64,000 bases of DNA from Bryopsis sp. KO-2023. Its lineage: Eukaryota > Chlorophyta > Ulvophyceae > Bryopsidales > Bryopsidaceae. Below the pieces are notes generated by a model, which was not told where the DNA came from, ran no database searches, and saw only the letters and a list, made by a program, of their open reading frames with translations. Shown piece by piece: positions 1-11,000 of this stretch (position 1 is its first letter; the number at the start of each line of letters is the position of its first letter). The DNA lies in the NCBI GenBank assembly GCA_030272585.1, contig BSYQ01000010.1, positions 3,596,001 through 3,660,000 of the forward strand, given 5' to 3'. The position numbers and the translations under genes are program-made.

Positions 1-2241
1 GAGAAACGGAAATCGTTTCAAAAAATTATAGGCATAGAGGGTGTGGATGGAGGTGGAAAGTGAAACAAAGAGAACGAAAAAAAAAAAAAAGTGGAGGAAG
101 TAGGTGGGAAGGAAAAAAAACAATAATTGAGGAAAGAAATGGGAAAACTTTGGTGGGTCAAGGATTTTCGATCGGGTTTGTGATTTTTCTTGCTTTTTTT
201 GTTTTTTCTTTTAATTATTATTTGAACCATTGGTAAAAAAGAGACGGTGCGTTTCCTTCCCGTTTTGATTTTCTTTTTTTTCTTATTCTTTCTTTCTTTC
301 CTTTTTTTTTTTTTTTTTTCGATGTGGGGTTTCTTCGTGCACGGTGTATGTTTTTTAATCTTGTTTTTTTTCAGGTTTTTTGTATGTCTTTTTATTTTTT
401 TTTTGGGGGGGGGGTTGGTTTGGTTTTGGTTTTTATGTCTAGAAAAGGAAAAGAAAATTATTGTGGGCATTTTTTAGAGAGATATTCTGACAAGGGAAAA
501 TGTACAGGTGGTTGATATGGGGATATGGATAACAATTGTCTTTTTCCCCCCCGTTGTGCTTTCCTTTTTTTTTTTTCTTCTTATTTTGGAAAGGGAGGGT
601 GAAAGTAGCTTTTTTTTTCCATGTACCAATGTTTTTTTGTTTTGTTTTTTTTAAAACACCTATTCGTGATGAGAGAGCACTTGAAAACGAAAAGGTTGAA
701 AGAGATTGGTGGAATTTTATTATGGGTTGGGTCGGTGGCAGGCTCCACTGTTCGCGAATTTTTCAGGGAATAACGAGGGCAGGGGATTTCTCAGGGGGTT
801 GGGACTAAGACGGCAAAACAGAAAAGTGAAAAAAAGAACAAAAAAGGAAACAAAAACCTGAGGGGAAAAAAACAACAACAGAAAGGAGAAGGGTATGGCG
901 GGTTGGATATTAACGAAAGCAAGAGATTTGTGGGAAGATTCTTGGTACTTGGAACGGGTTTTTACAATATACAGAGGGGGTGTTTTCGAGGAGGGGGTTT
1001 TGGAGTGGGGGCAAAAAAAATGCTGAGTAATTTTTTGTTTTCTTGTGTTTGGTATGTTCCTCTTTGGCCCCACCATTCGATCTCCCTTCAAAATATTGAA
1101 TAGGAAAATGGGGTTCTATGGATATCGCCGTTCGTGGTGTTCTTTTTTTAAATATTTCTTTTTGGCATATCCCGCACCTTGAGCTCTCTTCTCGATTCAG
1201 TTGTTTATGTTGCGATTTTCTCCAAAAAAGAACCACCCTTCCCACGTTTCAAAAAAATGAAAATGGGAGACAGTTGTTGAAAGAAGGGGGGGGGGGTCAC
1301 GCAAGGGGAAAAACTAAACAAATATCATGAGATTTTTGTGTTCAAGGGAACCAAGTCATTTTCGGAAAGTGTTGGCGATGCAAATGCGACCCTTTAGTTC
1401 TATCCAGGGGATATAACAGGGATGTCCACAAAAGAAAAGGGAAAAAAAAAAAAGACAGAGAAAAGAAAAAGAAAAATCGGAGACAGAGAAAAAGAAAAAA
1501 CAGAGACAGAAAACAAAAAACAAAAAAAGTTGCAAACAGGACACAAATGGGGTGGTGATACAGGGTGGGCGGGTGGGAAATGGTTGAGGATCGAAAGGGA
1601 GGGTACAGTAAAAAAAGAGAGATAGAGAAATTTATTTCAAGGATTTTTTGTTTCTCGTCAGTGAGGTGATGCTTTTTTTTTCCCCACCTGTCGATAGGAT
1701 TGTTTGTTTTTTTAAATGTATGCCCAAGGACAGAAAAAGAGAGAGAGAAAAAAAAGGGGGGGCAGGTAAAAAGTAAAAGTATAAATATTATGCAGACCGA
1801 GGGGAAAATATTTGAAAAAAAAAAAAGGCAAGATAGGGACAGGGTAAATTTTCGATAAGGAAGAGAATCGATCAAGGGTTCGTCGTGGTGGTGTTTTTTT
1901 TTGTTTTTTTTTGTCGATGGCCAAGTTTAGTGATGCCAACGCAGACAAGACAACTACTTGTTATTTTGTTGGTTTCGGGGGGTTGGTGCATGTTTCACTT
2001 TTTTTTTGGTTTTTTTGAATGAGTTATTTACATCTCCTTGTTTCCCCTTTTCTTTTTCTCATTCCAGTGTGGGGACAAGGGATGTGCTCTCCTGCAAAAG
2101 GGGAGCTAGGAAAAGAATTCTTTTTTTTTTTTCCCTCTTTTCTTTCCTGTTGTTGAAAGCAAGTCGCCAAGAAGCTAGGAGATTTGTGCCGACGTCCAAG
2201 TGATATTGTCTTTTCATTGAGGGATGGTGGGCCCACTTGGC
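1..2241. other. Low-complexity intergenic DNA, no gene seen
   Basis: The plus strand is poor in C and full of T, A and G runs. The only open frames are poly-Phe, poly-Lys or poly-Pro stretches created by homopolymers, with no family motif. The T/G bias resembles the introns and 3' flanks of plus-strand genes elsewhere in the window. It may therefore be the 3' flank or an intron of a plus-strand gene lying outside the window, but this is inference. Confidence 0.6.
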
Positions 2242-2400
2242 ATTTTTTATTCTGTGTTGTCCAGGCCTTGCCTTTCTGGCCCTCAGTCAGATTCTTGTCA
2301 AGTCAAGTTAGAGATGTCGTCTTGGTTCCACTTTCCCGTTTTATACTAACACAGTCAACCCTTCGCGGGCGTATTGTATTCTACACCACTCGGGTCGACA
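2242..2400. repeat. Dispersed repeat, copy 1
   Basis: About 160 bases closely match 19836-20014. Shared blocks include TCTGTGTTGT near the start, AGATTCTTGTC and AAGTCAAGTTAGAGA, then TCTTGGTTCCACTTTCCC, ACTAACACAGTCAACCCTTC and GTATTGTA, and a shared end in GGGTCGACA. The copies differ by small insertions and substitutions, so they are diverged rather than recent. No terminal repeats or target duplication could be defined, and the family is unknown. Confidence 0.8.
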
Positions 2401-2563
2401 TATCAACGCTGTTTGTTTGTTTGATCTCGAGCACACACAAATTGTCCAACTTTCACCATGCGTTGTTCACCACAGTCTCCTAAATTCTTCATTTTGGAGA
2501 AAGACCACTCCTACTGTCCTTGGGCGAAACATGCTGATCCATTGGTCAGCGGAACGAACACCC

Positions 2564-2619
2564 CGTTAAAAGTCGCCAGGGACGTTGTACCACAACAACG
2601 TCCCTGGCGACTTTTAACG
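2564..2619. repeat. Perfect 25-bp inverted repeat (hairpin, 6-base loop)
   Basis: The arms at 2564-2588 and 2595-2619 are exact reverse complements, separated by the loop ACCACA. The arms have mixed composition (one begins CGTTAAAAGTCGCC), so this is not a low-complexity palindrome. It lies between dispersed-repeat copy 1 and the ORF starting at 2675. There is no T-tract typical of a bacterial terminator. It could be a microRNA-like hairpin, the end of a small transposon or a cruciform. Confidence 0.95.
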
Positions 2620-2674
2620 CGATGTGCGGAACGATGATGATGAGGGTGATTCAGCGGCTGACCGACACGACCCC

Positions 2675-3190
2675 ATGACCGCTCAGGAGTGCGAGTCTGC
2701 CATCATCCTTTGCTCGAACTGGCACATGCAAGTGTCGCCTGAGCGTCGCACAGAGGTTTTGTTCCAGTTCTTAGCGTTTGGGCACTTTGCAGAGGACCCA
2801 AACCGTGATTGTGCGTTTGTGGATTCTTTCAATGCCGCATTCGAAGCGGATAAACTGTGTTTGTTTTGGACACAGCACACAGTTTCTGTTGTGTTTTGTT
2901 TTCAGGGGACTTGTTTCCTTTTCGAGTTTGAATTCTGCAGGGGCCATCGAACTGTCATTGTGTTGCCTGGGCTGTGTTTCGCGAGAAAGCCAGCTTTGGT
3001 TGGAACAATAACGGGCGTAATACATAACCCCATAGTCTCCTGTGCAATAACCAAAGTTGATCGGCAGCAGCCATGCGATTTGTTGGTAGATGCCGCGTTG
3101 GGACTGCCAAAACTTGATGAACTTGGGGAAGTATACTGCGGCCTTTGGGGCTGGGGTAACCAGCACCCCATCGCCAGTGGATGGGTCTAA
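2675..3190 (+). CDS. Unidentified ORF
   Basis: This is a 171-residue open frame from the first ATG. The N-terminal half has mixed, protein-like composition (starts MTAQECESAI). The middle is Phe/Cys/Val-rich around residues 60-90 and could contain an intron ending at the TTTTCAG near 2905. The opposite strand is also open for about 160 codons across the same region, so the coding strand is uncertain. No family is recognised. Its position beside a dispersed repeat and a perfect hairpin makes a mobile-element origin possible but unproven. Confidence 0.3.
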   Translation: MTAQECESAIILCSNWHMQVSPERRTEVLFQFLAFGHFAEDPNRDCAFVDSFNAAFEADKLCLFWTQHTVSVVFCFQGTCFLFEFEFCRGHRTVIVLPGLCFARKPALVGTITGVIHNPIVSCAITKVDRQQPCDLLVDAALGLPKLDELGEVYCGLWGWGNQHPIASGWV

Positions 3191-3558
3191 ATCAGGAACA
3201 ATGCACAGTCCATTGAGATAGGCAGGAAAAGCGCAGGAATCCAACCAAGGCATCCTCCTTCCACAAAAGAACCAAGAGCATATACCACACGTGGGGCTTT
3301 CTTGATTCTCATTTTCTGTACGGACAGGAAGTGGGAAAGCATGGCCTCTGTTTTGTTTAACGCTTCAGGCTGAACTGGCCAAGAAATTGATGTTTGTTTG
3401 TTTGAACTGGCCAAGAAAGCAAATCACAGTGCTCATTTGCCTTACAATCTGGTTGCGTAACATCCTAAAATCAGCTTGACGACTTGGACAGGAGCAATTT
3501 CTAGACCAAAACGGAAAGGCACCGGTCCGTGGCGGTTCCGGTTTTCGGGAAGAACAGG

Positions 3559-4551
3559 ATGTCGGATTCCGCTTCTCTGGAAAGATGGTGGATGAAGCCC
3601 GTGGAAGAGGAGCTATGGAATTTCAGCACAGTGGTCGCGCCAAAACACGTTTTGGCGTTCATCGGCTTTTTCGTCTTGATGCACTCCACCGTGCACACCT
3701 CCTGCGGAGCTTTCATGAGGCGTTCTAGTTTCAGCGCTCGCGACAAACTGACGGCTCCCCGCGACGTTCTCAACATACTCCACGGATGTTTTTCGTTCTG
3801 CGGAGGAATCGTTTTGACGTTCCTGTCCTCTGGGGAGGCATTTCAGGAGCAAGAACGACTCTTCTCGTACAATGCCGTTCACGACCTCGTTGCAACGGTG
3901 AACACGGGGTTTTGGATATACAGGCTCCTCTTGTCCGTTCCCAACTCGTCGCAGCTGGGGCAAAGTGACGTCCTGAAAACCTTGGGTCGGACCGTGGTGG
4001 TCGCAGGTCTGACATACTTCCACTGGTTCTATCCCTGTGTTTTGAGCATCAAACTGTGGGGTTGGTGGAGTCTAGGTGAATTGGCTGGAGTGGGTGCATC
4101 CATCAACAGCTTGACTGTCCTGTTTGGGCCCCCCACCTCGGTGGTCATTGCGTCGTTCATGGTTGCATTGGCACTGACACTGGTTCGATTCTGGGGCTTC
4201 TCTTTCCTTCTGTTGTGGGCATATAAATGGGTGATTGGATCGGAATTGATGGAGCTTCCTGGTGAGCATCCTGTGGGGGAGTTGACGACGAGATACTTGA
4301 CAGCCACCTGTTTGGGTTCGCTGGGGATGGCTTATTTTGCCTTCATGGAATTCCGTGGGGTGCTGGGCGCCACCAAGGAGTGGTCTGAGGAATACAAGAG
4401 GGCTCATAGCCGGGCTAGAGCTAGATTAGAGGAAGAAAACGAAGCTGAGTTTGATGGGAATTCCAAGGGGGGGGAAGCAGAGGGACATGAGGGAGGGGTC
4501 AAAGAAAAAAAGAACCGGGGCAAGAGAAGACAATCAAAAAAGAGTAGGTAA
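3559..4551 (+). CDS. TLC-domain-like multipass membrane protein
   Basis: A single-exon gene encodes 330 residues starting at the ATG at 3559; the frame is open further upstream but has no earlier ATG. The sequence shows about six or seven hydrophobic segments between residues 30 and 280. These include one near the Cys/Gly-rich HGCFSFCGG, one at FWIYRLLL, a LTYFHWFYPCVL segment and a final one before YFAFMEFRGVL. The tail after about residue 285 is strongly charged, acidic then Lys/Arg-rich. The order of segments and the His-containing helices resemble TRAM/LAG1/CLN8 (TLC) proteins, a family of ER or plasma-membrane lipid-related proteins. The resemblance is by pattern only. It lacks the diagnostic double-His motif of ceramide synthases, so ceramide synthase activity is not claimed. 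Confidence 0.6.
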   Translation: MSDSASLERWWMKPVEEELWNFSTVVAPKHVLAFIGFFVLMHSTVHTSCGAFMRRSSFSARDKLTAPRDVLNILHGCFSFCGGIVLTFLSSGEAFQEQERLFSYNAVHDLVATVNTGFWIYRLLLSVPNSSQLGQSDVLKTLGRTVVVAGLTYFHWFYPCVLSIKLWGWWSLGELAGVGASINSLTVLFGPPTSVVIASFMVALALTLVRFWGFSFLLLWAYKWVIGSELMELPGEHPVGELTTRYLTATCLGSLGMAYFAFMEFRGVLGATKEWSEEYKRAHSRARARLEEENEAEFDGNSKGGEAEGHEGGVKEKKNRGKRRQSKKSR

Positions 4552-5429
4552 TGGAACAAGGGTGGGTGAAGTTTGTGGGGAGTCCTGTATTTATTGTGGA
4601 AGGGCCGTCATGAGGGGGCATTCTCCCTTGAAGCAGTGACGATCCTATCTCTATGAGCTGCTTCTTTTCTTTTTCTGGCCCCCAAACGTACAAGGGTCTG
4701 AAACATATTCAGGAGTTTTCTTGTACGAAGAAAAGAAGGTAATTGTTTTCCTGGTCTTTCTTTCTTTACTTGTGACCTTTTCGTGGGAGGTGGCTTTTTT
4801 TTCTTTTTTTTTCTGTGGGGTAGGAGGTGGACTTTTTTTCTTTTTTTTTGTGGGGTGGGGTGAGAGGGAGATGGGTCTATCTTATTCATCGAAAAGCATT
4901 GGCACGGTTGGGACCCAAACATTGTTGGGCTTTGTCATTGGAGTGTAGCATTGTGTATCACTTTTTTCCTCCGTCAATTCGTATGATTAGAATTTTTTTC
5001 TCATTGATCTGGGATCACGTCCGACACACTCCTAGTGGGGGTGGAGTATGAACAGTAGTTGCTGAATCTGGTTTCATGAGCACATCCCAATTCCAAGGCG
5101 ACCCCCCCCAAACAACAACAACAACAACAATAATAATACTAAACACAAAAGACTTCAATGAGAGGAGGAAGATGATTAGAAACTATCCCTTGCTGAAGAA
5201 AGGGATTTCATGATTTACATTTTTCTGCTATGGCAGCACTGAGCTAATTTTTATACACCATCCAACTATCCATTGATCGCATGATTCCAGCAAAACGGAA
5301 ATAGAGAGGTCGGCTATCCACAAACTCTACTGTACAGACTGTCTTGAAAATTGATTGCTTGGGGGGAAAAAAGCCCCAAACAAACACATTTTTCCTGTCG
5401 TCGACTGGGCCTCTGCGAACGAGACCTGG
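4552..5429. other. Convergent intergenic spacer, no gene seen
   Basis: This spacer lies between the 3' ends of two convergent genes. It contains T/G-rich tracts downstream of the plus-strand gene, an AAC/AAT trinucleotide run at about 5111-5140, and no supported ORF. Confidence 0.6.
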
Positions 5430-6146
5430 TCACCATGAGCAAATCTTGCCGCATGCGACGCACGCCATGAATATCGTAATGTTATCAATGCCCCCCAGCG
5501 GCAAGCTTTCCACCAGCGCCGCCACAGTAACCATGAACGCCGACTTCAATTCGAAATCCTCCCTGAACGCCGAGGCCAAATGGCCGCTCTGAAAAAACAC
5601 CTCCCCAATCGCTAACGTCCCCAAGTAACCCCCCACCCAAAACGCTCCAGAACCAGCCAACGATTTCGATTTGTTCCAAGGCAAAGGGTTTTTGCCGCCA
5701 TATTTCCTCCCCACAACGTCCGCCACGCCGTCCCCCACGCACAAAACCATCAGAGCGACAAACCCTGTCGGCGACCTGAACCAGTACATCAACGGCGCCG
5801 CAATATGCACGATTCCGTACAAGACTGGGCCTGTCAGCAACTCGGACTTTTTCCCGCTCCTGCTCACGACCGCCACCAGCGGTTGCGAGCTGATCAAACC
5901 CATTCCGACCGCCACGAAGAAGAGCACCAGTATCAAAATAGTGGAGCTAGCGACGAAGGGCGACCAGGGGGACTCCGGAAATAGATACCAGCACAAGAGA
6001 TACGCTGGCCCAGTGCCGATGTGCATAATCTTCCTGGCCAGCAGTCGATTGATTACCCCCTTCTTTCCGAGCTCCACGACGCAGAGGATAGCGGATACTG
6101 ATATGGCGAAGGTCGTAGCCCACGCCATTCCCAAAGAAAGAACCAT
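5430..6146 (-). CDS. Phytol/farnesol kinase-like CTP-dependent kinase (VTE5/DGK1 family)
   Basis: A single-exon gene encodes about 238 residues; the start is the first ATG, at 6146. The family phosphorylates isoprenoid alcohols or diacylglycerol with CTP. In plants, VTE5 salvages phytol for tocopherol synthesis in the plastid envelope. Visible family features are an early ARKIMHIGTGP segment, a following membrane span, the block LCVGDGVADVVGRKYGG, then a PLPWNKSKSLAGS segment and a C-terminal ESLPLGGIDNIT. These match the conserved GDG-AD-G...KS-aGS pattern. At least five membrane segments are visible. The C-terminus after DNIT is short, and a GTGACC at the stop could be a missed donor. Whether phytol, farnesol or a lipid is the substrate cannot be told. 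Confidence 0.85.
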   Translation of the reverse strand: MVLSLGMAWATTFAISVSAILCVVELGKKGVINRLLARKIMHIGTGPAYLLCWYLFPESPWSPFVASSTILILVLFFVAVGMGLISSQPLVAVVSRSGKKSELLTGPVLYGIVHIAAPLMYWFRSPTGFVALMVLCVGDGVADVVGRKYGGKNPLPWNKSKSLAGSGAFWVGGYLGTLAIGEVFFQSGHLASAFREDFELKSAFMVTVAALVESLPLGGIDNITIFMACVACGKICSW

Positions 6147-8069
6147 TTTTTCACGTTTTTTAACGTTTGTGTGTGTCCGATGCAAAGAGCCACGAGTTGT
6201 TTTTTTTTTGTTGCGAGGTTCTCAGAACGCTAGGGTTTTATTCTACACAAGATGTGTAACGGGCTGTGTGGCGATGGAGTGGATTCACACTTTTTGCTCT
6301 CCTCGGTGAAACGATGGCAAGGGCGAGTTGCCAGCTGGTTGGTGCTGGCAACTGTCAGGGAGCCTTACCTCCACAACGCAAGATACGGTAATCGCTATCA
6401 ATATGAGTCAGGAGATTGATAATCCTCGCGGGTGACATTCCACATTTCGACACCCCCTTGACACCCCTGTTGCGCCGCCGACTAGAGGATTTGACAGGAA
6501 TGGATTTCCAACACACAGATTCGGCTGAACTCAACTGGAATGGTTAGGGCGGCAGACTCTTTCTCCAGCCCCCATCAATGGGTCTATAGCAGGTTCAGGA
6601 AGACAGACAAAAATTGCCGGCCGACCAGGTATGAAGGAGACACCAGAGGTAGTGTTGATGATGTCTGTTCAATACACAGGTGCTCATAAGATGAATCTTA
6701 AGAATCTTTTGAACACTTCAGCAGGTCTCTGTGGTTGTATACCCGGTGCCGGTTTCAAGCCGCAATTAATGAGCTGTTCATGCGTACGATCGAAACATGT
6801 GAAACCCCTCTCGGAAAACAGTTTTTTCAATCACCAATTGGCGGTCCCTCAGTTTCCAGGCGATGACAATTCCAGAATAATCTTTTCCACCTTATAAAAA
6901 AAAGTGGAAAGCTCAGAATGTAACAACAAAAAGGTATGTAGTTCGCATCTTTCTCGACTTTTTCTTCTTTCCCAATCCTTTATTTAAAAAAACAAGAAAG
7001 ACAATAACCCCGCCTTTAGTGGATATCACAAACCGTGGCTTGAATCACAAAACAATAACACTGATTGTCTTTTCTTTCTTTCAACCCCCCCCCCCTAAAC
7101 GCCACAACCCCAAAAACTGACCTGCCAAAAATCCAACCCAACCCCACCCTTGGTATGCATCTCAACTTGACAATATAATAGTAAAATATTAGTCATAACT
7201 CAATCACACTTGGAGCAAATACGTAAGTTATCGAGGTAATTTCAAATCACAGACATGCATGCATGATTTTCTTTTGCTTGCATTTTCTTTTTGCCAAAGA
7301 AAACTTGCAAAAACAAAGACACCTCATCGATTTATTTATTTTTCTTCCTGCAACTTTTTTAATTTAAATCAACAGGAAGAATACTTCAACAACGGGACTT
7401 GTTCTCTTTGTAAAGAAAAATATGCCCCTCTTTTTATGGAAAACCCCTTTCCAAAATTTTATTCTTTTTCTGAAGGTCTACCACCCGACTGTTGGTTGCA
7501 GGCCCTTCAAAAATTTGTTCGTCCCTGAAAGAGGGGGAGAAAAACAAAAAAAAGAAAAACAAAAAAGCGAAAATAAAATCCAAAAAAAAAAAGATATCAT
7601 GAGCATCATCATCATCAGCTCACTTTTTTTATTCATCAAGTATTTTTGTCCACAAAAAAATAAAGTGGAAATTTTTCCTTCAATTAGAAAGAACCAATTG
7701 ATAAACTGCTTCATCCCTTTCCCCCCCTCCGCTTTTTCCCTGTCTTTTAAATTCGAGGGGCAGGGGAAATAAACCCCACCACTTTTTCTTTTTTTTTTTT
7801 TTTGCCTTTCCATTTTTCCTGTACATAAATCTCAAAACCCACGAAGCCACCCCCAATTTTCGAATTCCCTTGTGGAAATTCCTTTCTTTTTGTGGGGTTT
7901 ATGAAACGCAGTGTTTTCTTCTTTTGATTTTCATTTTGTTTGTTGGTTTCTTTTGGGTTCCTCTTCAAATTATGGTTCAAAAAAAATATTTCATCCCAAA
8001 CGATACTTTTTCCCAATTAAAAAAAAACAGAAAGATATTTCCAAAAAAAAAAATCAGGAATTATGTGAT
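6147..8069. other. Intergenic, no gene supported
   Basis: The first 250 bases are GC-rich and probably hold the promoter of the kinase-like gene. From about 6900 the plus strand becomes C/A-rich with poly-C and poly-A runs. That is the expected 3' flank of the minus-strand FAS1 gene. The short ORF at 6631-6897 has no recognisable motif. Confidence 0.5.
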
Positions 8070-11000
8070 TTAGCCGGATGGAGTCAATACTGTATCCACG
8101 ATGTGGACGATAGTCTGACAAGCACCCAAATCTCCAGCAATGATGGTTCCGGAAGCTTGTGGGGTTTTTACCATCAGCAAGTCGTTTTCGAATTCCGTCG
8201 ACAGGGGCTCCCCCGATTGGGTGAAGAAGGGGCCGCTGGCATCCACCAGGCCTTGTGCAGAAATCGCAACATTGGGAATTATGTGGTTTTGGAGAACCTG
8301 TTGAGAAAATTCGAATAAACGTTACTCGAGTCAGTCTAGTTGCCGAATTTTAGGGAATCAAAAATGATCCTTCCGATACTTTCCCCAAATTAAACTAAAT
8401 TAAAATAATTTTTTACCAGTTCGATTCTGGTTTTATTTCAATTTATTTTATTTTATTTTGGGGGGTGTTTATAGTTCTGATTTCTTTCTAATTTTAATTT
8501 TCTTTCTTTTTTTTTTTTGCACCGTGCCAAAAAAAGGTTGCACAGTCATTGCACTATCAGTTGAGCCACACTGACATTTCGTGCCGTCTCAATCACCCTT
8601 TTCAGAAAATTCCCATCAGCAAGCAATTCCCCCTTCGACACCCCCCTTTGGACCATGAACTCTTCAAAGGAAGCATCTGCTGGAAAAATAAGTGTGGCCA
8701 CCAAGTACGGATTATTCAGAAACACGTCGAGCCCTGCAGCCTGTTGCATCAAAAACATAACCCACACAAAACATTCCTTAAAGTTGAGGACCGATCTCAG
8801 CAACCAACAGGGCCACTACCCTGAAAAGATGGAATTAGTCCAGAAGGAAAAAGAAGTGGTGGGAACAGGAGTGGTCATGAAGTACAAAAAAAGCAGCAAA
8901 AGAAGCAGAAAAAGAGCCAAAAAAACAAAGACAAAACAGAAACACAACGAAAAGCAAAAAAAAACAGCAAAACAGCACAAAAAGTAGCAAAAATAAAAGC
9001 AAAAAAAATAAAAAAGATTATTCTTGTTACAATCTGAATCTGCCCGTTCACTTGCTACAAAACGTACGAAGACAGCTTTGCCCAGGAACATGAGATCCGA
9101 GCTCCCCTGGATTCCTTGCAACGGAGTTACACACTGGTCATTCACAGGAGCATGCAACGGAGGGGGAAGCGGCGAAATCCGGTACCCTCCAGTGCCTTTG
9201 CTACCAACATCCGGAGCCGTAATGGCCGTTATGGTCACTGGCTCAGGGTCAATCCCAGGGGAAGAATGTTTCTTGACGGCTGTTGACTTGGGGGGTGTTT
9301 CTGTGGAGTCTGGGTGCACCTCCCCTTCGGAACCCAATGGAGGGCATGGAGCTCGGCCACAGGATTTTGCACAGTGATTACCTTGCACGATGTAGAGCCG
9401 GTCGCATTTCCCCCATGCTTTCTATCGAGGAAAACAAGAAACCTGCTGATTTTTGCTTCATTATCGTCATTTTTGTTTTTAAAAGATTCTTGGTTAGTGA
9501 AAGGATATAGCTTTTCCTGTTGCATTTTTTGAGCATGGGTCGTGTTGTAGGGAAGAAACGAGAACACCATTTTATCCTTCTGTTTTTGTATAAAATGTTT
9601 TTGGAGCATACTTTTACGAAAAAAACAACAGTTGAAGAAGAGCCGTTGGGAGTTCTGCAACAATCTTTCACATTTCATTTCGCCCAAGTGCCCAGACAGG
9701 GCGAAAAAAAAACCCTCGAAACCACCTTGCATTTGCAACAAAACATCCCCAAGGAAAATGCACCCCCAAAAAAAGACACATCAAAAGAGGAGAAAAAAAA
9801 ATCCCATCACAGTAGGTGAATTTTTTTTTAACGAGAGTCAGCCCTACTTGTTCTGCACAAGTGTAGAGATCGTCAGGGGGTATGTCTGTGCATTCGCTGT
9901 TATTTTCTGCAGAATTTTCTGTGGGTGTTTCTTTTTCGTAGTGATCTTCGTTGGGTCCATCCAAAGTGGTGACCAAAGGATTGCAGCCATCGTTTCCACA
10001 GGTCAGACGGCAAAACCCTCCCTCCACCATCCATTTCCTCAGGCATTTTCCCAGATCTTTCTGCGACACCGACAGGTTACGCCGTGTTTCAATGCATCAA
10101 ACACCATTTACACTTCAAGGAAACGTTAACTTGTTCACATAATCTGGTTTCAAATTATCATAAAAAATCAAACTTTCAAATTATGGTAAAAAATTGAACC
10201 AAGTCAAAATTCCTGTTTTTCTTTTTTTTTTTTTAATCTAACGAGAACACTTGCAGAAACTTCTGCAAATTTTCTTCTTTTTTGGCCCTTTTTGGTTGAC
10301 CCAAAATAGGCCTGAAGCTGACATTATTTTTTTTTTGCTTTTCTCTTTTTAAATGCGCCTTTCCAGGAAAAAAGGGAATATGTCAATTGTTTGGAAAAGA
10401 ATAACAATTTTACCTGATGTTTGCAGGAAATTCCGTTTGGAGGTGTCACATCAAAGCACCGAGTGCTTTCAGAAGCTGGATGGCAGACACAGGCACCACC
10501 ACTTCAAACAAAAATATCAACTCCCAAATCGAACAGCAGAAATTCGTGTCTAGCCCAATTATTCACAGTGACGATATTCTTTTCTCACTTTTTCTGCAGC
10601 CCTTAGTCCGATCATTTTTCGAAACAATCCTTTGGTTGTTTCAGCTTGTTGAGTATTTTTTTTGTTTAAAAAATATGTCAGATAGACTAAAAGAATGAGA
10701 AATATTTTCAAGAAAGGTTTCTACTTTTTGGTTGTGCATCTGAATTTTTGCCGGGGAAAAATCCTTGCAACCCATCCTTGGTAGCCATAGTATTTTCGTG
10801 CAAAGCCTTCAGCACTGTTTGTGAGGTCGAGCTCTCCTCCGTGCATTTCTCCGGCAAATGATTAGCAGAAACCCCACATCCCGTCAACCTAAATTTGCGA
10901 AAAAAATAAAAATAAATAAAATTCTAAAAACGATAATCCAACAGGGACGAGCTGCAAACGAAAATTAACAAAAAAGCGAAAGAAAAAGAATACTAAAGAT

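Noticed and set aside
18-470. 150-codon minus-strand frame full of Lys, Phe and Pro
   Set aside because: Produced entirely by homopolymer runs. It has no ordinary protein composition or motif.
8416-8430. tRNA T-arm-like ACCAG-TTCGATT-CTGGT
   Set aside because: The T-arm is perfect, but there is no A box, D arm, anticodon arm or acceptor stem upstream, and the sequence lies in an intron of the FAS1 gene.
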